Positions 26,510-33,874 of a stretch of DNA of 64,000 nt are shown in pieces. The DNA is from Rhizobium ecuadorense (GTDB taxonomy: Bacteria > Pseudomonadota > Alphaproteobacteria > Rhizobiales > Rhizobiaceae): positions 1 through 64,000 of the forward strand of contig NZ_LFIO01001780.1 of the NCBI RefSeq assembly GCF_001187535.1, read 5' to 3'. A program made the translations under genes and the position numbers. Under the pieces are notes generated by a model. It saw nothing but the letters and a program-made list of their open reading frames with translations. It was not told where the DNA came from and made no database searches. Within the stretch, counting starts at the first letter, position 1; each line of letters starts with the position of its first letter.

Positions 26510-26537
26510 CCCGGCGGCTTGAGGCCGCCGGGTTTTT
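26510..26537. terminator. Intercistronic hairpin between rhaS and rhaT
   Basis: CCCGGCGGC and GCCGCCGGG are perfect 9-bp arms with loop TTGAG (26510-26532). TTTTT follows on the plus strand; on the minus strand the hairpin is preceded by AAAAA and followed by ATTTCCC. Located inside the operon just after rhaS, it probably attenuates read-through or protects the rhaS mRNA, giving more binding protein than ATPase. Confidence 0.6.
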
Positions 26538-26552
26538 CTGTGTTTCTTCGGA

Positions 26553-27548
26553 TCAGAAGACCTTGGAGAACTGGTCGATGTTCGAGGCATTGTAGACGAA
26601 GGGATCAGCCATGGCGGCTTCGCCATTGTCGCCGATCTTGATCTTGCCCATGCGGCCGGCTTCGATTTCGCTGCCCGGCTTGCCGTCGGCATCACCCTTT
26701 GCCAGGTGATAGGCGATCTGCGTTGCAGAGTAGCCGAGGTCGATCGGATTCCAGATGGCGAATTCCTTCGTGGCGCCCGATTTGATCGCGCCGGCCATTT
26801 CGGACGGCAGGCCGAGACCGGTGACGTAGACCTTGCCGACAAGGCCTTTGTCTTCGACGACCTTGGAAGCGGCGAGAACGCCGACCGTCGTCGGAGCGAC
26901 GATGACCTTGACGTTCGGGTTCGACTTCAAGAGGCCTTCGGCTTCACGATAGGACTTATCCGAGAGGTCGTCGCCGTAAACCGTGGTGACGAGGTTGAGG
27001 CCCGGGAAATCCTTGAGCTGCTTCTTCATCTGGTCGATCCAGATATTCTGGTTGGTCGAGGTGGTCGTGGCCGACAGGATGGCGAAGTCACCCTTGCCGC
27101 CTTCCAGATGATCCTTGGCGAGCGTCAGGCACATCTTGCCGATCAGCTCGTTGGACGACGGATTGAGCTGCAGGATACGGCCTTCCGGTGCGACGCCGGA
27201 ATCCCACGAAATGACCTTGATGCCGCGCTGGGCAGCCTTCTTCAGCGCTGGGACGAGCGCGTCGGGATCGTTGGCGGAGACGGCGATGGCGTCGACGCCC
27301 TGGGCGATCAGCGAGTTGATGACTTCGATCTGGCCTTCCGCCGTCGTCGACGTCGGGCCGGTGTAGATGACCTCAACGCCGCCGAGTTCCTTGGCGGCTT
27401 CCTGGGCGCCCTTGTTGGCGGCGTCGAAGAAGCCGTTGCCGAGCGACTTGACGACCAGGCCGATCTTGATGTCCTTGGCGCTGGCGGTGCCGGCCATCAT
27501 GGCGACGGCGAGCGCTGCGCCGAGCGCAAGTGTCTTTGCGAGTTTCAT
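26553..27548 (-). CDS. rhaS: Rhamnose ABC transporter substrate-binding protein RhaS
   Basis: The 331-residue periplasmic protein has a signal peptide (MKLAKTLALGAALAVAMMAG, cut near ASA/KDI) and the RbsB-like type I fold, seen in the start GLVVKSLGNGFFDAANKGAQ. A strong AAGGGAGG precedes the ATG. It is the first structural gene after rhaR and delivers L-rhamnose to RhaPQ. Confidence 0.94.
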   Translation of the reverse strand: MKLAKTLALGAALAVAMMAGTASAKDIKIGLVVKSLGNGFFDAANKGAQEAAKELGGVEVIYTGPTSTTAEGQIEVINSLIAQGVDAIAVSANDPDALVPALKKAAQRGIKVISWDSGVAPEGRILQLNPSSNELIGKMCLTLAKDHLEGGKGDFAILSATTTSTNQNIWIDQMKKQLKDFPGLNLVTTVYGDDLSDKSYREAEGLLKSNPNVKVIVAPTTVGVLAASKVVEDKGLVGKVYVTGLGLPSEMAGAIKSGATKEFAIWNPIDLGYSATQIAYHLAKGDADGKPGSEIEAGRMGKIKIGDNGEAAMADPFVYNASNIDQFSKVF

Positions 27549-27594
27549 GTACTTTCCTCCCTTAAAGATTAGACTTCCACACCTCGCCGGCGCC

Positions 27595-28407
27595 TCATGC
27601 GACCGACGAGGAATCCTCCTTCACCGCCTGGGCCACCGGACTTGCGACAACGAGCCGGACGCCGGCATTCTCGACCATGCGAGCCGCCTCGTCCGAAATC
27701 GCGTCATCAGTGATGATCACAGACACGCGGTCGAGCGCGCAGAGAATGAGGCTCGACCGGCGATTGAATTTGCTTGAATCGGCCATGACGACGAGTTCGT
27801 CGGCCTGGTGCATCAGCTTCTGCTCGCTCTGGATAATGAGGGCGTCCGCCTCCATGATGCCGAGCGGGCCGACGCCCTGGGCGCCGATGAACATGCGCCG
27901 CGCATAAAAATTGCGGATCGCGTCATTGTCGAAAGGCGACAGGATCAGGCTCTGCTCGCGGTAGATCGCGCCGCCCGGCACCGTCACGGTGTTTTTGGAG
28001 TGTTTGACCAGATGTTCGGCAATGGCGAAAGAATTGGTCATCACCTGCAGGCGGTGGCCGGCCATGTAATGCACCATCTGGAAGGTCGTCGTGCCGCCAT
28101 TGATGATGATGGCGTCGCCGGCCTCGCAGAGATCGACGGCGGCGCGGGCAATTGCGCGCTTTTTATCGATATTGACTGATTCTGAAACCCGGAAGGGCCG
28201 GCCGGCGAGATTGCCGAGCTGCGGCGGATGCACCGCCTCCGCGCCGCCGCGGACACGGCGGATCTTGCCCTGCACGTGAAGAGCCGCAATGTCGCGCCGG
28301 ATTGTCGCTTCGGAAGCTTCCGTCAGCTCGGAAATGTCCTGGATCGTAACGACGGACTTTTCCTGAACGGCGCTTAAGATAATGCGATGGCGTTCGCGTT
28401 CGTGCAT
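27595..28407 (-). CDS. rhaR: DeoR family regulator of rhamnose genes RhaR
   Basis: The 270-residue regulator has a DeoR helix-turn-helix (ILSAVQEKSVVTIQDISELT ... ATIRRDIAALHVQGKIRRV) and a C-terminal sugar-phosphate-sensing domain (ARAAVDLCEAGDAIIINGGTT). GGAGGAG precedes the start. In R. leguminosarum RhaR is the negative regulator of the rha genes; here it heads the rhaRSTPQUK transcript and faces the divergent rhaDI genes. Confidence 0.93.
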   Translation of the reverse strand: MHERERHRIILSAVQEKSVVTIQDISELTEASEATIRRDIAALHVQGKIRRVRGGAEAVHPPQLGNLAGRPFRVSESVNIDKKRAIARAAVDLCEAGDAIIINGGTTTFQMVHYMAGHRLQVMTNSFAIAEHLVKHSKNTVTVPGGAIYREQSLILSPFDNDAIRNFYARRMFIGAQGVGPLGIMEADALIIQSEQKLMHQADELVVMADSSKFNRRSSLILCALDRVSVIITDDAISDEAARMVENAGVRLVVASPVAQAVKEDSSSVA

Positions 28408-28461
28408 TGGGCTCCTCCTCTTGTCATATTTATTTCGTATCCGTTAAAGACTGTCAATCAC

Positions 28462-28524
28462 AAACGATCATAAATTTTCATATTGCGCTGCACAATAATC
28501 GAATTTGATCGTTTTCGATTGACA
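28462..28524. promoter_or_regulatory. rhaR-rhaD intergenic control region
   Basis: AAACGATCA (28462-28470) recurs as the perfect inverted copy TGATCGTTT (28506-28514), 35 bp apart. TTGACA at 28519-28524 is a good -35 for rhaD, with GATACC 18 bp on as a weak -10. The paired sites between divergent genes fit RhaR operators that could loop. The 28408-28603 gap holds nothing else recognised. Confidence 0.55.
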
Positions 28525-28603
28525 AGCGCACTTTTGATGCGCGATACCGTGAGCGAAAGGGCGCGCTGATCGCTGCGCCTTGCAAGCCTATAGGGAGGAT
28601 GAC

Positions 28604-30700
28604 ATGGCGGCGAACGTCCGGCTTTTGGAAAACCGGTGGGATGATGGTTATGCGGCGGGCCTCGATGAGCCCGGCAAGCTGCTCTATCGCTCCAATCTGC
28701 TCGGCGCCGACAAGCGCATCACCAATTACGGCGGCGGCAACACCTCGGCGAAGGTGATGGAAACCGATCCGCTTGATGGCGGCAAGGTCAAGGTGCTCTG
28801 GGTAAAGGGCTCGGGCGGTGACGTCGGCACCATCAAGCTCGACGGTTTCGCCACCCTCTACCAGGACAAGCTGGAATCGCTGAAATCCATCTATAAAGGT
28901 GTCGAAGACGAAGACCGCATGGTCGGCTTCCTGCCGCACTGCACCTTCAACCTCAACGGCCGTGCCGCCTCGATCGACACGCCGCTGCATGGTTTCGTGC
29001 CTTTCACCCATGTCGATCATATGCATCCTGACGCCATCATCGCCATTGCCGCCTCGAAGAATTCGAAAGAATTGACGCAGCAGATCTTTGGCAACGAGAT
29101 CGGCTGGCTGCCCTGGCGTCGTCCGGGCTTCCAGCTCGGCCTCGATCTCGAAGCCTTCGTCAAGGTGAACCCGAATGCCAAGGGCGTTGTGCTCGAAAGC
29201 CACGGCCTCTTCACCTGGGCGAATGATGCCAAGGCCTGCTACGAGCTGACGCTCGACATCATCAACAAGGCGATCGTCTGGTTTGCCGAAAAGACCGAAG
29301 GCAAGACGATTTTCGGCGGCGCGGTCACTGAGAGCCTGCCCGTTGCCGCGCGCCGCGCCATCGCCGCCCGGCTGATGCCGGAGATTCGCGGCCGCATTGG
29401 CAAGCAGGAACGCAAGCTCGGTCATTTCGACGATCAGGACGCCGTGCTCGAATTCGTCAATTCGAAGGATTTGCGCCCGCTCGGCGCGCTCGGCACCAGC
29501 TGCCCGGATCATTTCCTGCGCACCAAGATCCGCCCGCTGATCGTCGATTTCGACCCGGCCAGGCCGGATGTAGACGCGATCGTTGCCGGCCTCGACCAGG
29601 CGCTGGAGGATTACCGCGCCGATTACGCCCGCTATTACAACGACTGCAAGCATGACAATTCGCCCGCCATGCGCGACGCCAATCCCGTCATCTTCCTCGT
29701 TCCCGGCGTCGGCATGCTGTCCTTTGCCCGCGACAAAGCGACGGCACGCATCGCCAGCGAATTCTACGTCAACGCCATCAACGTCATGCGCGGCGCCTCG
29801 ACGGTTTCGGAATATCAGGGCCTGCCGGAACAGGAGGCCTTCGATATCGAATACTGGCTGCTCGAAGAGGCGAAGCTCCAGCGCATGCCGAAGCCGAAGA
29901 GCCTCGCCGGCCGGGTGGCCTTCGTCACCGGCGGCGCCGGCGGCATCGGCCGGGCGACGGCGGCGCGCCTCGTCGGCGAGGGCGCCTGCGTGGTGCTTGC
30001 CGATATCGACCAGGCGGCGCTTGAAGGCACCGAGGCCGATTTCGTCAAGAAGTTTGGCGCCGACGCCGTGCGCAGCGTCCGGCTCGACGTCACCAAAGAA
30101 GATGCGGTGATCGCCTCCTTCGCGGAAGCCTCGGTCGAATTCGGCGGCATCGATATCCTCGTCTCGAATGCCGGCATTGCCTCCTCCGCGCCGATCGAAG
30201 CCACCGAGCTTGCGATCTGGAACCGCAATATCGATATTTTGGCGACCGGCTATTTCCTCGTTTCGCGCGAAGCCTTCCGGCTGTTCCGCCGTCAGGCGCT
30301 CGGCGGCAACATCGTCTTCGTCGCCTCGAAAAACGGTCTCGCCGCTTCGCCGAATGCCTCTGCCTATTGCACGGCAAAGGCTGCTGAAATCCATCTCGCC
30401 CGCTGCCTGGCGCTGGAAGGCGCGGATGCCGGCATCCGCGTCAACACCGTCAATCCGGATGCGGTGCTGCGCGGCTCGAAGATCTGGAGCGGCGAATGGC
30501 GCGAACAACGCGCCGCCTCCTCGAAGATCGAGGTGGATGATCTCGAGGAACATTACCGCAAGCGTTCGATGCTGAAACTCAACGTGTTTCCGGAGGATAT
30601 CGCCGAGGCGATCTACTTCCTGGCCTCGGACCTTTCGGCAAAATCGACCGGCAATATCATCAATGTTGATGCCGGCAACGTGCAGAGCTTTACGCGGTAA
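28604..30700 (+). CDS. rhaD: Bifunctional rhamnulose-1-phosphate aldolase / short-chain dehydrogenase
   Basis: The 698-residue two-domain protein starts after AGGGAGGATGAC; an ATG at 28580 is less likely. Residues about 20-400 are a class II aldolase/adducin domain (NYGGGNTSAKVMETD; metal histidines in GFVPFTHVDHMHPDAI and LESHGLFTWA). Residues about 430-698 are a short-chain dehydrogenase (VTGGAGGIGRATAARL, active-site SKNGLAASPNASAYCTAKAA). The aldolase cleaves rhamnulose-1-phosphate to DHAP and L-lactaldehyde, and the dehydrogenase domain handles lactaldehyde. The fusion is the known rhizobial RhaD form. Confidence 0.94.
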   Translation: MAANVRLLENRWDDGYAAGLDEPGKLLYRSNLLGADKRITNYGGGNTSAKVMETDPLDGGKVKVLWVKGSGGDVGTIKLDGFATLYQDKLESLKSIYKGVEDEDRMVGFLPHCTFNLNGRAASIDTPLHGFVPFTHVDHMHPDAIIAIAASKNSKELTQQIFGNEIGWLPWRRPGFQLGLDLEAFVKVNPNAKGVVLESHGLFTWANDAKACYELTLDIINKAIVWFAEKTEGKTIFGGAVTESLPVAARRAIAARLMPEIRGRIGKQERKLGHFDDQDAVLEFVNSKDLRPLGALGTSCPDHFLRTKIRPLIVDFDPARPDVDAIVAGLDQALEDYRADYARYYNDCKHDNSPAMRDANPVIFLVPGVGMLSFARDKATARIASEFYVNAINVMRGASTVSEYQGLPEQEAFDIEYWLLEEAKLQRMPKPKSLAGRVAFVTGGAGGIGRATAARLVGEGACVVLADIDQAALEGTEADFVKKFGADAVRSVRLDVTKEDAVIASFAEASVEFGGIDILVSNAGIASSAPIEATELAIWNRNIDILATGYFLVSREAFRLFRRQALGGNIVFVASKNGLAASPNASAYCTAKAAEIHLARCLALEGADAGIRVNTVNPDAVLRGSKIWSGEWREQRAASSKIEVDDLEEHYRKRSMLKLNVFPEDIAEAIYFLASDLSAKSTGNIINVDAGNVQSFTR

Positions 30701-30708
30701 GGCCTGGT

Positions 30709-30868
30709 CTCTTCTCCCCGGCGGGGAGAAGATGCCGGCAGGCAGATGAGGGGGGCGCTGAGCGAAGCGATGCGTGTTCTGAGCGGAAAGCGAAGAACTA
30801 TTGGCGTCATGCCGTGTCGCCCCCTCATCCGACCCTTCGGGCCACCTTCTCCCCGCTGGGGAGAAGAG
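30709..30868. repeat. Long palindromic mosaic repeat between rhaD and rhaI
   Basis: The element begins CTCTTCTCCCCGGCGGGGAG and ends with its near-perfect inverse (CTCCCCGCTGGGGAGAAGAG). Inner flanks GATGAGGGGG and CCCCCTCATC are also inverted. Each end carries its own small palindrome. The design matches rhizobial intergenic mosaic elements (RIME-like). It sits inside the rhaDI transcription unit and may affect mRNA stability or rhaI expression. Confidence 0.75.
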
Positions 30869-30894
30869 AATAGAGAAACAATCGGGAGGAAAAA

Positions 30895-32187
30895 ATGGCC
30901 GAGTTCAGGATCGCACAGGATCTGGTCGCGACAGAAAACGACAAGCGGGCAACCGCACTGAAAGCCGACTACGAGGCGCTGGGCGCGAACCTTGACCGCC
31001 GCGGCGTCGATATCGAAGCAATCACCCGCAAGGTCGCCGAGTTTTTCGTCGCCGTTCCCTCCTGGGGCGTCGGCACCGGCGGCACACGTTTTGCCCGCTT
31101 CCCAGGCACCGGCGAGCCGCGCGGCATCTTCGACAAGCTCGACGATTGCGCCGTCATCAACCAGCTGACGCAGGCGACACCGAATGTCTCGCTGCATATT
31201 CCCTGGGACAAGGCGGATGCCAAGGAGCTGAAGGCCAAGGGCGATGCGCTCGGCCTCGGCTTCGACGCGATGAATTCGAACACCTTTTCCGATGCGCCGG
31301 GACAGGCCCATTCCTATAAATACGGTTCGCTCAGCCATACCGATGCGGCGACGCGGGCGCAGGCGGTCGAGCACAATCTCGAATGTATCGCAATCGGCCA
31401 GGCGCTGGGTTCCAAGGCGCTCACCGTCTGGATCGGCGACGGCTCGAACTTCCCCGGCCAGAGCAATTTCACCAGGGCATTCGAGCGTTACCTCGCTTCG
31501 ATGGCCGACATCTACAAGGCGCTGCCGGACGATTGGAAGCTGTTCTCCGAGCACAAGATGTACGAGCCGGCCTTCTATTCGACGATCGTGCAGGATTGGG
31601 GCACCAATTACCTGATCGCCCAGACGCTCGGCCCCAAGGCCCATTGCCTCGTCGATCTCGGCCATCATGCGCCGAACACCAATATCGAGATGATCGTCGC
31701 TCGGCTGATCCAGTTCGGCAAGCTCGGCGGCTTCCATTTCAACGATTCTAAATATGGCGATGACGATCTCGACGCCGGCGCGATCGATCCCTACCGGCTG
31801 TTCCTCGTCTTCAACGAACTGGTCGATGCCGAGCAGCGTGGCGTCAACGACTTCAACCCGGCCCATATGATCGACCAGTCGCACAATGTCACCGACCCGA
31901 TCGAAAGCCTGATCAACAGCGCCAACGAAATCCGCCGCGCTTATGCGCAGGCGCTGCTCGTCGACCGCAAGGCGCTCGACGGATACCAGCAGGACAATGA
32001 CGCGCTGATGGCGTCGGAAACCCTGAAGCGCGCCTATCGCGCCGATGTCGAGCCGATCCTCGCCGAAGCCCGGCGCCGGGCCGGCGGCGCGATCGACCCG
32101 ATCGCCGCCTACCGCGCCAGCGGCTACCGCAGGAAGGTGGCGGCCGAGCGTCCCGCCTCCGCTGCCGGCGGCGGCGGTATCATCTGA
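30895..32187 (+). CDS. rhaI: L-rhamnose isomerase RhaI
   Basis: The 430-residue TIM-barrel isomerase converts L-rhamnose to L-rhamnulose. It starts after GGGAGGAAAAA. Conserved stretches include VPSWGVGTGGTRFARFPGTG, SLHIPWDKAD, the metal-ligand region FSEHKMYEPAFYSTIVQDWG, and LVDLGHHAPNTNIE with GGFHFNDSKYGDDDLDAG. It is the Pseudomonas/rhizobial type rather than the E. coli RhaA type. It lies downstream of rhaD, separated by the palindromic repeat. Confidence 0.93.
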   Translation: MAEFRIAQDLVATENDKRATALKADYEALGANLDRRGVDIEAITRKVAEFFVAVPSWGVGTGGTRFARFPGTGEPRGIFDKLDDCAVINQLTQATPNVSLHIPWDKADAKELKAKGDALGLGFDAMNSNTFSDAPGQAHSYKYGSLSHTDAATRAQAVEHNLECIAIGQALGSKALTVWIGDGSNFPGQSNFTRAFERYLASMADIYKALPDDWKLFSEHKMYEPAFYSTIVQDWGTNYLIAQTLGPKAHCLVDLGHHAPNTNIEMIVARLIQFGKLGGFHFNDSKYGDDDLDAGAIDPYRLFLVFNELVDAEQRGVNDFNPAHMIDQSHNVTDPIESLINSANEIRRAYAQALLVDRKALDGYQQDNDALMASETLKRAYRADVEPILAEARRRAGGAIDPIAAYRASGYRRKVAAERPASAAGGGGII

Positions 32188-32210
32188 GTTTCGACCTGAA
32201 TAAGAGAACG

Positions 32211-32247
32211 ATTGCCGGCAGCGCAGGGGTGACCCGCTGCCGGCAAT
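32211..32247. terminator. Bidirectional terminator candidate between rhaI and AhpD-like gene
   Basis: ATTGCCGGCAGCG and CGCTGCCGGCAAT are perfect 13-bp arms around an 11-nt loop. It lies exactly between two convergent genes, 24 bp after rhaI and 7 bp before the AhpD-like stop. T-tracts are weak on both sides. Confidence 0.65.
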
Positions 32248-32253
32248 TGCCGT

Positions 32254-32730
32254 TTACGGCTTCCAGGCGCCGGCGATCTGGCGGGTGGCGATGTTCAGCC
32301 GGTTCCAGACATTGATATTGGCGATGGCGATGACGAGGGCCGCAAGGCTCCTGCCGTCATAGTGCCGGGTCGCCTCGTCCCAGATCTCGTCCGGCACGGG
32401 GTCGGCGCGGTCGCTGGTGCGGGTCACCGCCTCGGTCAGCGCCAGGGCTGCCCGCTCGGCTTCGCTGAAATAGGGCGTGTCGCGCCAGGCGCTGACGGCG
32501 AAAAGCCGTTCGTCCGTCTCGCCGAGCTTCTTTGCGATGCGCGGATGCCCGTCGATGCAGACGCTGCAGCCATTGATCTGGCTGGCGCGCAGATTGACGA
32601 GTTCGAGCAGCTTCGGTGAAAGGCCGGTCTCGGTCGGCACCTTGCTGAGGGCAGTGAGCGCCTGCATGGCCTCGGGAAGGACCAGCGCGGGATTTCCCAT
32701 TCTCTCCTGCATGGCCAATTTTTCCTGCAT
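32254..32730 (-). CDS. AhpD-like carboxymuconolactone decarboxylase family protein
   Basis: The 158-residue protein has the AhpD-type active site ASQINGCSVCIDGH (C55, C58, H62). Such all-helical proteins act as alkylhydroperoxidases or in related peroxide chemistry. The gene is divergent from an ECF41-like sigma factor, and the COE group (carboxymuconolactone decarboxylase, oxidoreductase, epimerase) is the established genomic partner of ECF41 sigma factors. A matching promoter signature lies upstream at 32812-32838. Confidence 0.9.
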   Translation of the reverse strand: MQEKLAMQERMGNPALVLPEAMQALTALSKVPTETGLSPKLLELVNLRASQINGCSVCIDGHPRIAKKLGETDERLFAVSAWRDTPYFSEAERAALALTEAVTRTSDRADPVPDEIWDEATRHYDGRSLAALVIAIANINVWNRLNIATRQIAGAWKP

Positions 32731-32776
32731 GGTATGTCTCCTTGATGCGTTTTACTCTTCGACGATCCGCCGGCGC

Positions 32777-32803
32777 TGTCACATCGGCCGGGTTTCATTC
32801 GTC
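32777..32803 (+). promoter_or_regulatory. ECF41-type promoter signature toward the sigma-factor gene
   Basis: TGTCACA (32777-32783), a 16-bp spacer and CGTC (32800-32803) match the ECF41 promoter elements I recall (TGTCACA at -35, CGTC at -10). It lies about 35 bp before the sigma-factor ATG, which suggests autoregulation. Confidence 0.65.
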
Positions 32804-32811
32804 ATGGCCTT

Positions 32812-32838
32812 GACGGAACGCAGCGGAGGAATGTGACG
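32812..32838 (-). promoter_or_regulatory. ECF41-type promoter signature toward the AhpD-like gene
   Basis: On the minus strand CGTCACA (32838-32832), a 16-bp spacer and CGTC (32815-32812) repeat the pattern of the plus-strand promoter with the same spacing and one mismatch. It drives the AhpD-like gene with a leader of about 75 bp. Confidence 0.65.
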
Positions 32839-32839
32839 G

Positions 32840-33709
32840 ATGAACGAGAAAAAATGGCTGGCCGATCAATTCGAGGCGAACAGGGCGCATCTGCGGGCCG
32901 CCGCCTATCGGATGCTCGGGTCACGCAGCGAGGCTGATGACGCCGTTCAGGAGGCCTGGCTGCGGCTCAGCCGCGCCGACACGACAGATGTCGGCAATCT
33001 CGGCGGCTGGCTGACGACAGTGGTGGCGCGCATCTGCCTCGACATGCTGCGCACCCGCAAGACGCGGCGCGAGGAGCCGCTGGAAATGCCGGTCCATGCC
33101 GCGATCGCCGATCCGGCAAACGATCCGGAGCGGGACGCAGCCTTCGCCGAATCGGTCGGCGTGGCGTTGCTGGTCGTGCTGCAGACGCTGGCGCCCGCCG
33201 AGCGTGTCGCCTTCGTGCTGCACGACATGTTCGATCTGCCCTTCGACGAGATCGCGCCGATCATCGGCCGCTCGTCTGCCGCCGCCCGCCAGCTCGCAAG
33301 CCGCGCACGCCGCCGGGTGCAGGGCACGGATGAGGCGCCCGATGTCGATTTCGGCCGCAAGCGGACGGTCGCGGAGGCCTTTCTGACGGCATCGCGCAAC
33401 GGCGATCTGGAAGCCTTGCTTGCCGTGCTTGCCCCCGATGTCGTCTTCCGGCCGGATGCAACGGCGGCGCGATTCGGCACGATCGGCGAAATGCGTGGCG
33501 CAGATGAGGTTGCCCGAGCCTTCAAGGGCCGGGCGCAGGCGGCAGAAATCGCCGTCGTCGACGGCGAACTCGGATTCGTCGTGCAGATCGGCGGCCAGCT
33601 CCGCGTGGTCGTGGCGCTGACGATCGCCGATGGCAGGATCGCTGCGATCGACGCCATTGCCGATCCGGATCACCTGGAACGGCTTGATTATTCGATCCTT
33701 CGGGATTGA
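32840..33709 (+). CDS. sigJ: ECF41-like RNA polymerase sigma factor with SnoaL-like C-terminal domain
   Basis: The 289-residue protein has sigma region 2 (YRMLGSRSEADDAVQEAWLRL), region 4 (RVAFVLHDMFDLPFDEIAPI ... SSAAARQLASRARRRVQ) and a C-terminal NTF2/SnoaL-like domain from about residue 175. ECF41 sigma factors use this extension in place of a separate anti-sigma factor. The C-terminal NPDKL motif appears as DPDHL, while the WLPEP linker and DGGG motifs are not clear, so this is a divergent member. The flanking AhpD-like gene and the promoter pair support the assignment. Confidence 0.88.
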   Translation: MNEKKWLADQFEANRAHLRAAAYRMLGSRSEADDAVQEAWLRLSRADTTDVGNLGGWLTTVVARICLDMLRTRKTRREEPLEMPVHAAIADPANDPERDAAFAESVGVALLVVLQTLAPAERVAFVLHDMFDLPFDEIAPIIGRSSAAARQLASRARRRVQGTDEAPDVDFGRKRTVAEAFLTASRNGDLEALLAVLAPDVVFRPDATAARFGTIGEMRGADEVARAFKGRAQAAEIAVVDGELGFVVQIGGQLRVVVALTIADGRIAAIDAIADPDHLERLDYSILRD

Positions 33710-33805
33710 AAATAAACGCGGATTTACCGGATCCCCGCAACAGGCGCACTATAGAACGAGCGCGCCGTTGCCGTTTCCCGAGCGATGGAGACCGCCTCAT
33801 TTTCC

Positions 33806-33868
33806 TTGACAGCTGCATCTTCAGCTTTATTCTATTATAAAGATTTATATAGCATAACTGTGGAATTC
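33806..33868 (+). promoter_or_regulatory. Promoter/operator block shared with the 59.4-kb locus
   Basis: TTGACA (33806-33811), 16-bp spacer, TATTCT (33828-33833), then an AT-rich stretch with CATAACTGTGGAAT. The block aligns without gaps to 59416-59478: identical -35, spacer length and -10, then 22 of the 35 bases after the -10, with GTGGAA at the same 32-bp offset from the -10 start. The downstream part is a candidate operator, perhaps for the nearby IclR protein. Confidence 0.7.
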
Positions 33869-33874
33869 AGCGAT

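Noticed and set aside
28478..30553. 691-codon antisense frame opposite rhaD
   Set aside because: No family pattern, and it covers the rhaD promoter. RhaD on the plus strand is complete with both domains.
30709..30868. Possible insertion sequence or CRISPR-like repeat
   Set aside because: There is no transposase, no regular spacers and no direct repeats. The inverted ends fit a non-coding palindromic element.
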